Shown piece by piece: positions 35,836 through 48,336 of a DNA stretch of 51,386 nt. The notes below the pieces were generated by a model. The model had not been told where the DNA came from and searched no databases. It saw nothing but the letters and a program-made list of their open reading frames with translations. Both the position numbers and the translations under genes were made by a program. Every line of letters starts with the position of its first letter. Within the stretch, counting starts at the first letter, position 1. This DNA is from Phellopilus nigrolimitatus (taxonomy: Eukaryota; Basidiomycota; Agaricomycetes; Hymenochaetales; Hymenochaetaceae): positions 1-51,386 of the forward strand of contig JAJOHG010000180.1 of the NCBI GenBank assembly GCA_021029095.1, given 5' to 3'.

Positions 35836-36391
35836 CTAGAGGCTGGCGTTGATGGGCGTGCAGTCAACGCCGACCGGAACGAGACCGACATCTGTTAAAT
35901 TGAGTTAGACAAAGGTTTGCAAGCTCGGGCTTCGATGTCTGCTGGGCCACTAACCCTTGTTGCCTTGGCAGCAAGCAGTCTGAGCGGAGCAGCTGCCACC
36001 GCTGCCAACTCCGATGGCTGTGATCGGATCGCTGACGAGATATTTATTCGAGCTGGAAGCAACGCTATGAGGGAATACACACCAGTTGATGCCGAGGGGG
36101 ACGTTCAGGCCCTGCAGGTCGATCGGGATGAGGCCCACGAGGTCGGCTGAGCTTGTAGATCCCGCAGGCTGAGAACGGCGAAACATGCCACCCGGGTTGA
36201 ACAAGGAAATAAGAGATGAACGTCGATGAGCACTGTGCCACCCGACTTTGAGAGGCGAGAATACTCACCGCGATGCTGTTGCAGCATTGGACCGTGCCCG
36301 TCGAGCAGGTCTCGCGGACGAAGAGGGCGCCCGGGGACGCGAGGGTGGAGGTGGCGACCGCAAGGAAAGTGGCAAGCTTAATTGCGAGCAT
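35836..36391 (-). CDS. Class I hydrophobin, short form
   Basis: Four exons (36391-36269, 36168-36083, 36031-35955, 35891-35836) encode 113 aa. After the signal peptide (IKLATFLAVATSTLASP) come the eight cysteines: ETC, VQCC, INC, GSC, TACC and VDC, in the class I spacing, ending CTPINASL. The fourth Cys codon (INC) is split by intron 2, whose acceptor must be CGTCAG at 36032; the later ATCACAG would destroy it. The protein coats aerial structures by self-assembly. It has no linker, unlike the 242-aa paralogue 12 kb away. A TATA box lies about 120 bp upstream. Confidence 0.92.
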
Positions 36392-36512
36392 GTTGTGCGT
36401 GATAATCTGGAAATTGGGAGTTTAAAAACGGAAGAGTTTTGGCGGGTGGGTTTCTGTGTGAATGAGCGACTGTGGTGAGAGGGATACTGAAGGAGGAGGG
36501 GGGCAGGAAGGT

Positions 36513-36522
36513 GGTTTATATA
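36513..36522 (-). promoter_or_regulatory. TATA box of hydrophobin 2
   Basis: TATATAAACC on the minus strand about 125 bp upstream of the ATG at 36391, preceded by CCAA. Confidence 0.5.
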
Positions 36523-36579
36523 TTGGAAAGAGGAGCGGAGCTGGAATCGTGTCTTCAAAATAAGGAATTGAATATTATA

Positions 36580-37560
36580 TTTCCAAACACCGAATATGCT
36601 GAAGAGGAAACGCTGAAGAAGCGCACCACTGCACACCACCGCACCCAAATCGGGGATAGCGCACGACGACATCCAGAGGGTCGACAGGCCGGTAGCAGTC
36701 AGGAAATACCATGACGAAGCGCTCGGGCAAATGACCCCGACTGGCACGTCGAAAAGACGTGAATCTCCAGTAAGCTTTGGATTGCCAAACAAAATTCAGG
36801 GACAAACTTGGCTGGCCAGAACTATGTACCGACTTGAAAGACAGCGCCACGGTGCAACAGGGCGGTGAACGAAAGAGAGTGCGTGCAATAAGCGCCACTC
36901 GGCGTTCCTCGCTACCACGACTAAAGTCAAAGTGTTGGTGGGAAGCCCGTTAGGCTTGCGACCTCTCGAACAGAGTGGTTGAAAGCGAAGATTGGTTGAA
37001 AGTTCCGACCTACCCATTTAGGTAGGAAAAGTAGACGAATGAGATCCTCAATCATGCAAATCAGGCTTCTTAGCCGTCGCATAGACTTTGTTGCTCTACG
37101 CCCAACAGGCGGGTCACGAGGCACTTCACCGTGCATGACAGAGACGCCATTGCGGTAGAAGAATGCAGAAGGCGTATCAATGAGCAGCAGAAACGCTGTC
37201 ATGGACATAGATAGTAAAACATCAAGCGTTGCAATGAAGTCGCGAAGGAAAATGGAGTCCTCAAGGTACATTGGAAACCAGAAGACGGAGACGATCTGCA
37301 GAAGCCAGTTGGCGCCGGAGGTTGCTGAGAGCGGAACGAAAGAAAGGCCAGCGAGCACGAAAAAGAATGACCCCCGATTTCGCATTCTCCGAGAATACAA
37401 ATCTGAATTCCCATTATGAAAGGCATAGAGTTGGTTCCGTAAAACGTTGCCAGAGTGCAGCCGGTGTATTTGGTATCTGGCGTTCTGGCACAGTAAGTTA
37501 CTGGTTGGCTGCGGCGCCGGACATCGAAGTTAAGAGCCATCGCCAATCTGATGTTGGTCC
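36580..37560 (-). pseudogene. Possible degraded multi-pass membrane protein
   Basis: The minus strand between 37560 and 36930 contains hydrophobic stretches such as GSFFFVLAGLSFVPL, NWLLQIVSVFWFP and IATLDVLLSMSMTAFLLL in one frame, with neighbouring hydrophobic pieces in other frames. This resembles the broken remains of an agaricomycete seven-helix protein of the DUF6534 sort, but I cannot build a spliced frame or find a convincing start. Weak call. Confidence 0.25.
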
Positions 37561-37833
37561 AGCAACCCCCAATTCGGAAATAGATGGTGGCGCTTGACAG
37601 CCGATAACAGCCTATACACTTTTTAATTCTGTCGATAAATAACGATCGGTCACTGCTCGCGACCATGTACAACGCAGTCCCAGAAACGTTTCGTTTATAT
37701 ATTTCCCGAGATCGGACGTAGGTAACACAGAAACATACAAAGCGCTGTACTACACAGAATGACTTACAACCTTCTAATACAACCTTCTAAGATGTACAAT
37801 ACCACAGGGTATTAGAAGCACGACATGTAGCCA

Positions 37834-38684
37834 TCATTTCTTCAGCGAGGCCGCAAACGCCGCTACCTCCTTCGAAGTGGATTTCCACGACTCGCGCGAA
37901 GAGATGTCCGCCCACCAACGTGCGACGTTGGGCGTCGCCTTCAAACCGCCGAAGCCGATCGTCTCGGTGATCAACGTCCCGTACGGGAGGTGCAGAAGGT
38001 CCGCGAGCGTGAACTCCTGTAAATTTTAAATGAACGTTATATAAAAGTCAAAAGCAAGAATGATAGAAATGACTTACGTTACCGGCGAGGTACTTCTGCT
38101 TTCCGAGGATGACCTCGTACGCCTTGAGCTTCTCTTCGAGCGCCTTCGTGAGTTCTGCGGCGCGCGCGTCGTCGCCCTGGACACCCCTCATCCTATGCGT
38201 CCAGTTCAGTAAAAATATTGCTTCGAGTCTCGGGCGAATCACCACTCACGGCTTAAACACCTTCTCCGTCGAAATCCCATACGCGAAAGGGTAGAAATTG
38301 TTGCCCTCGATCGACGCCGCCTGTTCGAAAAGAGCCTGCTCCCTGAGGCCCTTCGGGATGAGTCCGCTGTCCGGTCCGTACTTCAGGATGACGTAGCGCG
38401 CGATCGCGCGGCTCTCGAAGAGCTGGAAGCCATCCTCCTCAACCTACCCAAGTAGTATCAATATTCCAAATCAGATTCGTTCTAGGGGCGGAATGAGAAA
38501 GGAGACGCACAAGGACAGGAATCTGGCCAAAGGGCTGCTTGGTCGCAATGTACTGCGGGTCTTTGTGCGCGCCAGCGAAGAGGGGGACCGGGACAATCTC
38601 GTACGGGAGGTTCAGCTCCTTGAGCGTGGTGATAACAGCCTGCGTGCACGTCGACAGGAGAAATCCGTGAACCTGGAGCACCAT
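37834..38684 (-). CDS. Glutathione S-transferase, phi-like
   Basis: Four exons (38684-38511, 38443-38250, 38192-38078, 38016-37834) encode 221 aa. The thioredoxin-fold N-domain reads MVLQVHGFLLSTCTQAV with the catalytic Ser/Thr region STCT, then KQPFGQIPVL with the cis-Pro and ESRAIARYV with the glutathione-binding Glu-Ser. The helical C-domain includes QKYLAGNEFTLADL and ATPNVARWW. This is the fungal class related to plant phi GSTs (GSTF), cytosolic enzymes that conjugate or bind xenobiotics and wood extractives. All introns are phase-consistent. A TATA box and a CCAAT-like ATTGG lie about 95 bp upstream. Confidence 0.92.
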
Positions 38685-38774
38685 GTTGAGATAAGTGTCT
38701 AAAGGTCTGGGAAAAGTAGTTGAGAACGAGATAGAAAGGACTGAGTATACCGTTCCTCGTCCAATCTCATTGGC

Positions 38775-38782
38775 CTTTTATA
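38775..38782 (-). promoter_or_regulatory. TATA box of the GST gene
   Basis: TATAAAAG, part of the palindrome CTTTTATAAAG, about 95 bp upstream of the ATG at 38684. Confidence 0.55.
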
Positions 38783-38799
38783 AAGGGGCGGAGAAATAT

Positions 38800-40434
38800 A
38801 ATTAAAACCCTTTTGATGCGCCTTTCATGTCTGCATGGATGGCGCAATTGCTGATTAGGACGGTTTCCGATTCGGATACGAATATCAAACTTGCTGACTC
38901 AAGCTCAACGGTCGTCGGTTTCCCCTTTGGTAATCTACTTACAATATATCCATGATCAGCGCGGTACGCGACCAACGATGACTTCTGCGAGTCGGACGGA
39001 CATAGGGAAAATTACATAGGAGGAAGACCCATGCATTTATTTAGTGAGTGTGCCTTATTCTACTCAAACCAAATGTATGTATATTTGATTGAAGAGAATT
39101 CGAAGCCTGAGCTGTGGCTAGACCTAGGGTAAACACAGGCCACGAACAAAGAATAGATTCGGCAGCACACATTTTCTACATTGAAGGTTTGTAAGCCGGT
39201 AGGTTGTGGCGCGAGACGTCAGATGTGAACAAAAGACGGAAAAGACGGGCGCCAGGACAAAAGGAGCTCTAGCCGCATAAGCTAGCAAACCATTCACTAA
39301 GATGCTCAGAAAGCTGGCCCCGACGACGGAGATGAGATGACAGATTACTCGCATACGCTGCGCCTATCACTGTCAGTGTTTTGTGATCGTGGTGAGATTG
39401 CACAGCCACGCGTGATCGCGCAATCTCACATGGAATGGGTTGTGGGATCCCATTGCGCGATACTCAATATAGTAGTCTTGGTGGCGCTAACTTAGCATGA
39501 CCCTATACAGTGATTTCGATGGTTTTCAGAAAAACCAAAATAGAGCAGAAATTTAGTAGACCTCACTGTGTAGCCGGAAAGAACTAGTTACAATGTGTTG
39601 CTGATAGAACTCTCGTGAGGCTCTCCGCCTCGCAGACATTAAAGTTCAGCATTCAAGCTCTGTCTCACGGTAAGGGTAAACTAACTCGAAATGTATTTGC
39701 TCAGACTGAGGATTAGACAGGAGTGGAAGGGGAAGAGCACTACCATTTTTGTTCCCTACGCGCATGTATCCATGGTCGACAGACTGTCTTAGACATTTGT
39801 GCCATATAAAAACAACACAATGCAGGGATGTATATTGGAGAAATAGATCGAAGGCAGAAAAACAATTAGTCAATGTATGCGGATGATTTGATGCGCTACA
39901 TGGCAACTACCATATAGGAATATGCTTTTGCTGAGTTGAAGGCAACGGAAACGTTGCCTTTGGGGCTGATCTGGAGGATTCGAAGTTGTGGCTGCATCGT
40001 TGTAGGATTACTTGCTCGACGTTAGTTGCTCAAAGCCGAGACCTCAGGTCCGTCCAGGGACATAAGTCTTTCAGAGCTGTACATCAATGCGACCATGCAT
40101 CTTTGGACAAAAGCAGTGAAATGAATATACGAAGATGTGTTTTGCGCGATGAACAACTACAGAATCCAGTCGGAGCAATCAGCGAAAACGAGTGCGGTAT
40201 TGAGTAGTCTATCGGTATATTTATGCACAAGCGCAAAATAGCGAGTGGCGGCTCCAAGCATGATTTCGAAAGCTGTCGTCAATAAATAAGATATATGTAG
40301 CACAACCATTGAACCAACAATGATGAATGATGTTTATCAACCAGAGGAAAGAGGGAAGGATTATCCAAAAGTATATCGATATCGAAAGCCAGGTCGGCAC
40401 GATTGAAGATTGAAGCAGGTTCAAAATACCCGTG
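38800..40434. other. Intergenic with two hairpins, no gene seen
   Basis: A gap of about 1.6 kb. It holds a GTGAGATTGC/GCAATCTCAC inverted repeat (39392-39430) and a hairpin AAGGCAACG-GAAA-CGTTGCCTT (39940-39961). Short open frames have no family features. Confidence 0.45.
39940..39961. repeat. Perfect 9-bp stem hairpin
   Basis: AAGGCAACG, a GAAA loop and CGTTGCCTT. It is not followed by a T run and lies outside any gene, so its role is unknown. Confidence 0.7.
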
Positions 40435-41886
40435 CTACGAGTCTCGAAGACCCGACGGCGCCTGGGTTTCGCCCAACTCCATCCGCGAAGGCGTCGACGG
40501 CAGCACGAACCCCCGCCCGCCAATCGGGCTCCACCCACCGTCCTCGCCCGCTCGTGTCAGACTCGCAATCGATGCGGTATGTTTGTGGCCCTGGCCTCTT
40601 GCGCTCGCAACTGCACTTTTCTTCACCTGTGGCGTAGGCGGTAACAGCGGCATCGCACTTGCTGGCGTCGGCGTGCCGGGATTCGGACTGCGGAACGCGA
40701 TGTCCTGCTCCTCTGCGCTCGACACTGCACCGTCGCTCTCAGCATCCGTGTCCGCGTCTGCGTCCAGGCGCAGGCCCTTCCCGCTCAGGCCGCGCGTGTG
40801 CCCAAACCCCCGCGCACGTGGCACCTCGAGGTCGTACAGCTCGTGCTTCGTGCGCGTTGTGCGCCCCGAGACACTGCCTGGCCCATGCGTTGCACCGGCG
40901 CCGCGTAACTCGGTGGGGAGAAATATGTAGAAGAACGCGGTCGCAAGACATGCTCCACCGACGACATCAATGAGATAGTGATGGGTGAGATACATGGTCG
41001 CCCAGTAAAGCAAGCCCGCATACGCCCACGCGGGCGTGCGAGTCCAGGGGAAGAAGTGCGCCCAAAAGAGGGCCTCGATGGTCGCACAGCCCGAGTGCAG
41101 TGATGGGAAAGCACCGAAGACGACCGGCGAAGAGGCGAATGTCTTCTGATAGCCCGAGGATCCGAACAGTGCGTCGATGCGCATGAGACCGCCGGCAGAG
41201 CCACGTACGGCGTACGTTGCTGGCGTGAGCCCGTAGATGAGCTCGTACCAGGGCGCGGCACAAGGAAGCACAATCTGCATAATCACACCGACAAGGTTCA
41301 TGTATCCGAATGCGCGGGCCCAAAAGCGCAGCGCCTCCTTCGAGCGGAAGAGCCATAGGAAGATGGAGACGACGAAGGGAAGTATGAAGTGGAGCACACC
41401 ATACGGAAGCCACGCGAATATGTCTAGCACGGGGTGTGTAAAGCGGGTGAGGATATCAGATATGTTCGCGCCATACAGCACACTCTCGAGCGTTGGGAGG
41501 AGGGATACCGAGATTGACGGTCGATAGGCGACGGGGATAAAGCGTGAGCTGAAGAATGTGATGACCCATGACAAGACGGGCGTCGCAGGTACGAGGAACT
41601 GCGATGTCAATGGAACGAAAAGCGCAGTGATGTACACGATTGGAATAACGATCTTGAGGGGCAGAGCGAAGGCGGGCCATAGACTAACCCAGAAAGTCGC
41701 AAGGCAGGCATGGAAAATATAGATGGAGTCGCGGTAGGTGAATTGGTACCGCTGCAATTTTGCAACGGTGTCGCGCGGGTCGAGCGATTTGTCTAGTCTA
41801 TTGACTGCGGCGACAATAGCGGAAAAAATGATGTTGAATGCCCTTGTCGGTGACGTGTTCATTGTTCTTCGAAGGCCCAAGGACAT
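40435..41886 (-). CDS. AUR1: Inositol phosphorylceramide synthase catalytic subunit
   Basis: A single open frame of 483 aa. Many membrane helices (for example IVIPIVYITALFVPL, YGVLHFILPFVVSIFLWLF) surround the PAP2-superfamily motifs: FGAFPSLHSGCATIEAL with the catalytic His and THHYLIDVVGGACLATAFF with the second His/Asp. This is the Aur1 signature; the enzyme makes inositol phosphorylceramide from ceramide and phosphatidylinositol in the Golgi and is the target of aureobasidin A. The C-terminal 150 residues are hydrophilic, Ser/Pro/Gly rich and probably cytosolic. The ATG at 41886 follows a 57-nt intron (41949-41893) in the 5' leader; a second in-frame ATG lies at 41862. Confidence 0.93.
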   Translation of the reverse strand: MSLGLRRTMNTSPTRAFNIIFSAIVAAVNRLDKSLDPRDTVAKLQRYQFTYRDSIYIFHACLATFWVSLWPAFALPLKIVIPIVYITALFVPLTSQFLVPATPVLSWVITFFSSRFIPVAYRPSISVSLLPTLESVLYGANISDILTRFTHPVLDIFAWLPYGVLHFILPFVVSIFLWLFRSKEALRFWARAFGYMNLVGVIMQIVLPCAAPWYELIYGLTPATYAVRGSAGGLMRIDALFGSSGYQKTFASSPVVFGAFPSLHSGCATIEALFWAHFFPWTRTPAWAYAGLLYWATMYLTHHYLIDVVGGACLATAFFYIFLPTELRGAGATHGPGSVSGRTTRTKHELYDLEVPRARGFGHTRGLSGKGLRLDADADTDAESDGAVSSAEEQDIAFRSPNPGTPTPASAMPLLPPTPQVKKSAVASARGQGHKHTASIASLTRAGEDGGWSPIGGRGFVLPSTPSRMELGETQAPSGLRDS

Positions 41887-41892
41887 CGTAAC

Positions 41893-41949
41893 CTGCAGGG
41901 ACAACGGTCAGCAATGAGAGCTCGATTGAGCGGAATTGCGGGCACTCAC
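41893..41949 (-). other. 5' leader intron of AUR1
   Basis: GTGAGTGCCC donor, CTGAC branch point and CCCTGCAG acceptor, placed 7 nt before the ATG. It has all consensus parts, so a spliced leader is likely. Confidence 0.6.
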
Positions 41950-42384
41950 GAGTCTATACTCGCTGAAGAATTATGGTTTTAGAAAGACGTGGGAAACGAG
42001 ATGAAACGAAAGTGGGCGTCGGGCGTTGATCACTGTCGACGATGAATTTCGTCGTCGCCCTCGACGTCGTCAACAATGCTGACTGCCTCGGCAAAAGCAC
42101 CGGACGACCGCACGTTCATTTACATAAGCAGGACATTCTCACGAATACACATACATGTATTCTTGGCTTCATCTCCTTCACAGACTCGTACGACTTGTTC
42201 TTTTGCGTTATTTTTTATTCATGTATTCATAGAATAAAGCCATTTGTCATAGTCATCATACACGGCCGAGAAAAGTAAGCGAGTCGGTACAGTTGTGTTA
42301 CATGGAGGGGTAGCAAGAAGCGCCAAGGCCCAGAAAATTCATAGCAAGCAACAGCCGCAAGTGCTGCACTCTCCCCTAATGACT

Positions 42385-43549
<1,165 letters not shown>

Positions 43550-44731
43550 TATGCTTGCTTCTTATTAGCATGAAACGATGGGGCGTCCATATCGATGTAG
43601 TCCCCAGATGGATGCGCACCCGGTTTCAGTAGCTCCGCGCCTTTACCTGCGCGTCACAATCATATTAGCATCTCCGGATTACACCATATAGAGTCATGGT
43701 AGGAATATGCTCTATCAAAAATAAACACTTACCTAAAGCCCAGTCTTCCCTTTTCGCACTTAAAAAGAGCAGGACGACAGTGATAGCGGCATACACCACA
43801 TCAAGGAGGAGGTCGCTAACAAGCAAAAACGGCAACTGTGTGAACGCTATTCCTAGCAGCATGCCAATAATGCTCAGTGGAACTACAACGCGAAGCATGA
43901 ATCGCGTAATCTGTGCAGAGCGGGGGGAAAGAGAACGGGTACGTCAGCTCATTGCTTTTTTTTTTTGTTTACATCACTTAGCAAGGATGATCATCAGAAG
44001 CCCTGGAACTGGTGCTTGGCTATTGTGACGCACTAGAAAACACACCTTGTCATAGACCCCGACTTTCTTTGCATACTTGTCCACTCCTAAAGCCGCGACA
44101 GCGACACTTGCAGACGCAATGAACCAGAACGCATAGAAGGCGTATCGTGCGATTTGGAACTGCAGCTGGGCGGTCGTCTCTCTGATTAAAGCTTCATTGA
44201 TCTGTTCCAACTGCTCCTGCGTTGCTCCCTGTCTAGGTCTCTCGACCTTGAAAAATATCTCTTCGGCATGCTGATTAGTTGCGTATATCCATGCAGCGGC
44301 CGTCGCGGAGGCAAAGAGTGCCACGAAGGATCCGAAAAGTGCGCCGAACCAAATCTTATCGAGTCGCACGAGCATGCCGGACATGTTGACTTTGTGTCTG
44401 TCATACAACACTAAAGCAAGGGCCAAATAGAGTGAAGAGTACGCCCACAGCCTGAAAAATTCGACAGCAGAGCTTATCCCTACAATTTTGGCGAAGCTAG
44501 CGGCTTCCTGCGCGAAGATCTCTGTGCTCGTAGCGGACGCTGAGAATTCCACTGTGGTGTTGCCAATGACAGTGTATGCGATGTTGATAGACGTGTGAAC
44601 AACTGTGAATAAAGACGCGGCGCCGAGCGCAACGGTGCACGGTGTGCGTGCAGATGGAGGAGGACCCGAAAACAGAGAGCAGAGAGGACGAGGAAAACAA
44701 TATCGAAGACGGCTAGAACGGCTAGGTCGCC
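43550..44731 (-). pseudogene. Seven-helix membrane protein, array member 1 (damaged)
   Basis: The minus strand matches the intact neighbour at 46090 exon for exon: GDLAVLAVFDIVFLVLSALC, later TVALGAASLFTVVHTSINIA, FFRLWAYSSLYLALALVLYDRHK, KKVGVYDK before an intron, and a hydrophilic tail PSGDYIDMDAP ending at TGA 43550. A frameshift plus loss of several codons lies after LVLSALC (about 44670), since the following helix is in another frame. The signal-peptide exon expected upstream of 44731 was not found. The remaining frame is long, so inactivation may be recent or the 5' end may be misread. The family is not one I can name. Confidence 0.65.
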
Positions 44732-45229
44732 CTGTATCAATGAACAGAAGTCAACGAATCAAGCTCTCGATAAATATCAAACGGACTGAAGACCAGGACA
44801 TACGATCAGTAACGACCCTCCCTTAAAGGAGGGCTGCCTGTTTCCAGTATCGTTTACAGCCTGTGCCATAGCAATAGACAAAAGGGATGCAAAGCTCAAC
44901 CCGACGAATAAGATCATGTTCTCGGGGCTTTGAAGGTTGGCAAAAGTCGATATCCTGTTTCAGCTCAGAGTCGCCAGTACATATACGTACAGAAGGCAGT
45001 GAGTGCAGGGCTTTTGGCCCCCGATTCCATTTACACAAAACATAAGTGCACGCGCACAGAGCGCTTGCCGTAGATTTCGGAGTAGTAGCCCGTTGTGAGA
45101 TGAGCGCACGATGGTAACTGATTTCCGAGCAAGGCAGTGTGTGATTTTGCGAAGTTAACATCATGCGTGTATGACTCAACTAGAAGAGATGTATGGTTAG
45201 AAGCAGGATGCACAACTTTTGCAGACCAT

Positions 45230-45692
45230 TTGCCTGGACAGTGTTGACCAGTGTGGGGTTGGATCTTTCTACTGACCACTGACCAACCATGGGTCTGACC
45301 CGAGGGTCAATAAATTGTTGGAAAATCGGCGGGTCAGTGGGGTCAGTAAAAACCGGCCTGGCGCGCATCTTTGCCTTATATTTGACCGAAAACTCAGTTG
45401 AGGATGTGTTCGTTAGGCTATCGAGTGCACTTGATATCTCTGATTGCCATTCCAAGTGTCTTCAGCATTACTTTCGGCGAATATTTAGAGTTTCCTACCG
45501 GAATCGAGATTTGCCGTCACTGACCCCTCTGACCCATCCGACCCGCACGGACCCCGTGTCTGACCCATTACTGGTGTTGACTGTGGTTATGTTGACTGTG
45601 TTATGCGTCCCACAGAGATCGCGGCGAGATTGCACAGCCTCACGCGATCCCACAGTCCCTCCCGACGGCGTGATGTGGGGTAGAACGCATAA
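45230..45692. repeat. Small inverted-repeat elements
   Basis: 45230-45580 is bounded by GACCAGTGTGGGGTTGG-like and inverted CACCAGTAATGGGTCAG-like ends, with repeated TGACCC/GGGTCA words inside. Directly beside it, 45596-45692 is bounded by GTGTTATGCGT and its inverse ACGCATAACAC. Both look like short non-autonomous DNA elements; target duplications were not identified. Confidence 0.45.
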
Positions 45693-46089
45693 CACTGATG
45701 CCAAGTACTAACGTGATAACGCCACGGAGATAAAGAATCATCCTGTTGTGGCGGCTGGTTAGAGACGCGCCCACTTTTTGAAAAACTGTCTCCCTTGTTA
45801 CGAGGAAGATTAGGAGGATAACCTTCTCTGAATTCGGCCCCATACTTATTTAGCCCACATACGCAAGTACACACGACCAAAGTAACTTGTATGAGAACAT
45901 GGTAATACAAATACAATGTTACAGACGGAAATATTACAGCGACCTCCGCTTTCTTGCCCATTTATGACGTCACATGGTCCGCTCTCAATTCCCCATCTCG
46001 AAGAAGTAGGAGGTAATTGATAGGTGACTAGACTGAGTTCAAGAATGCGTGACACATGGATTCGGAACAAGCGCTCACCGAGTTGATTA

Positions 46090-47397
46090 CTACTTCTGCA
46101 GAGGTGGATCCTCAAGTTCGAGATAGTTCCCGGAAGGAAGGTCTAAGACACCGAGATGTACTAAATTATCCCTTTGATCTGTGCGAATAATCGCGATTTA
46201 TTGATACAAATCAGCTTTAGAAAATCAGAGTAAAAGAAAAGAAGAAAAGAAAAGAAAAACTGGCTAATCCTCACCCGATTTAAGCCAGTACGCTCGTTTG
46301 AACCCAGCAGCAAGAACTATCACGGACAATGCAGCGTAGAAAATATTGTTGAGTATGTCACTCGAGAGCGTTATGCTCTCTTGCTCGACAAGTGTAGTAA
46401 CCTGTACCGCCGGGGAGAAGAGTATCGTGAACACGATACCCTGTACCGCTCCGAGGATGTAAAGCGGTGTAACGGCAAAGTGCATCATCCAGACGACCTG
46501 ATAAAGCAGAAAATCAATTATTATATCTCAAGTAATTAATATTCGTCTGGAGAGAGATGCTACTTGAACGGATTTCAACCACTCACCTTATCATGAAGCC
46601 CTACGTTTTTAGCACATACGTACACATACGCCGCGAGCCCCGCAAAACACAGTGCCGAAAAGGACCAGAGAGCCTCAAACACGTAGAGAGAGTTTTGGTA
46701 TCTCTGCTCGGCATCCACGGCGCGCTGAAAGTCTTCCAGAGTGGCATCCTGTCCCAAGTCATCAAACCGCACCACCAATACATTCTGATTGGCGAGGAGA
46801 CCCGATGTAACTGTTGCTAGAAGCACAAGGAGTGCCACAAAGCCAAGTTGCACGTCGTAAAGGAGGGCTTCGCTTTTCTTCAATGCCGTTTGCGAGCTTA
46901 GAAAGTGCTTTTGTCTGTCGCGCAGAAGCAAGACAAGGGCGCAGTAGAGGAGCGGGGAGGACCAATTTCCAAAGAACATTGTAAAATCTTGGAGCACGGC
47001 CGCCTTCTCCACATTAGGGAATGCAAGCGCATTGTTCGTGTAGATGATATATGCGATGTTGAATGATGCCTGAATAGCCGTGAAGAGCGAGGCAGCGAGG
47101 AGTATCATGTAGGCATAAGAAGCCTGAGGTCTACGCACGCGAAGTCGCATTATCGGCACAACGCAAAGACCAGCGATGATAAGGAAGACTAAGTCGAAAA
47201 TGCACCATATCGCCAAATCGCCCTGTGCAGGGAGATGTGTTAGCTTGAAGGGATTGCAATGGACTACAGAACAGGTGCTGACTCACAATCGTCAATGGAT
47301 CTGCCTCGAAACGAAACCCGCCCTCAACGGCGACCTGTGCAGAAACAAAGGACGACCGGGAGAACAACATCGAGGCCAACGCAGCAAGCAGTATCAT
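46090..47397 (-). CDS. Seven-helix membrane protein, array member 2 (intact)
   Basis: Four exons (47397-47287, 47222-46587, 46497-46275, 46178-46090) encode 352 aa. A signal peptide (MILLAALASMLFSRSSFVSA) is followed by seven hydrophobic helices: LAIWCIFDLVFLIIAGLCVV, MILLAASLFTAIQASF, FGNWSSPLLYCALVLLL, QLGFVALLVLLATVTSGLLA, ALWSFSALCFAGLAAYVY, FAVTPLYILGAVQGIVFTIL and ILNNIFYAALSVIVLAAGF. Helix 3 ends in RDRQK, reminiscent of the DRY motif at this place in G-protein-coupled receptors. A NVGLHDK segment precedes helix 6 and the tail carries DLPSGNYLELED. Topology fits a receptor-like protein, but no named family is recognised and ligand or partner is unknown. Confidence 0.8.
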
Positions 47398-48336
47398 GTT
47401 GGTCGTGTTGGTTCAGCTCAGGGGTCGACACGCTGCCTCCGCAATGCCTCGGTACTTAAACGGGCAGCAAAAGTGACATGGCATCTTCATGAGCAAAAGA
47501 GGCCATATTATACTCAGGCAGACAGTTACGGGTCTTGCCGGGCCATTCTCAAGGATCCAAAGTCTCCCACATTCAGCATGCATCCAAGAATAGTGTGTTG
47601 GGACGAAGGCCATATATAACACACAGAGGGCTCCTCAAGGCCAGTAGTACCATAATTTATAAAGAGCTCCGCAGTCCTTGGGCTCATTTGACGGGGTACA
47701 GAAGGTGATGGAAAGAGCAAGCAAGTGAAAACCGATTTCAGTCGATCTCACGCGGATCCTATCTGGCCAGAAAAGGAAGCCAGTCTTCCGAATTTGGAGT
47801 ATTTTGCCACCCGCGGATACGTACATTGGATGTAAGTATTGCACCACAAGAATATTGGTTAAGAGAATGTGAAACAAAACGAGGCAAACTATAGAGTACC
47901 ACTGGATTATTGCTATGTATTTTCAGCCAAAACTCTTCAATATTCTTGATAAAGAGCGAAAGGCCACAAAAAGCGTAGTAATGAGCGAACACGGCCAGAT
48001 CTTCCTTCGAGTCCGTGTTAGTGAGGTTTCGGAGCACCTTTGTACTGGGCATAATACGTGCTTTGCGTTTCGGCATTGACAGCTGAATTTGCAATCCAGA
48101 ATTCGAAAATAATTAGCACGCCAATTTACTCGATGAGTGTGCATACGTCCGTGAGAAAGAGAATAATTGACTAACATGAGTTTAGCTGGAGATTCGAATT
48201 TGATGGATTGAAAGGAGGACAATGATGGTGTAGATACGGGCACGGCTGCTGCGTTTCATTTGCATTCATACTCAGCGTCGTCAAATCCTTGTGAAAACCT
48301 GTCTCGCCGGCAAGCCTCCAAAGAAATGCGACGTAC
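47398..48336. other. Spacer between array members, no clear gene
   Basis: May contain the last exon of array member 3 (an open frame VPVSTPSLSSFQSIKF at about 48240-48180). Otherwise only short frames. Confidence 0.35.

Noticed and set aside
36018..36031. Acceptor ATCACAG for hydrophobin 2 intron 2
   Set aside because: Using it would shift the frame and lose the fourth cysteine; CGTCAG 15 bases earlier restores INCDPITAIGVG.
45289..45711. 140-aa plus-strand and 91-aa minus-strand frames
   Set aside because: They run through inverted TGACCC/GGGTCA repeats of a small non-coding element and have no protein features.
47759..48094. Frame containing EDLAVFAHYYAFCGLSLF, resembling exon 2 of the seven-helix family
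   Set aside because: Similarity is limited to a few residues around DLAV and the following sequence is not hydrophobic in the expected pattern, so a fourth array member is not supported.
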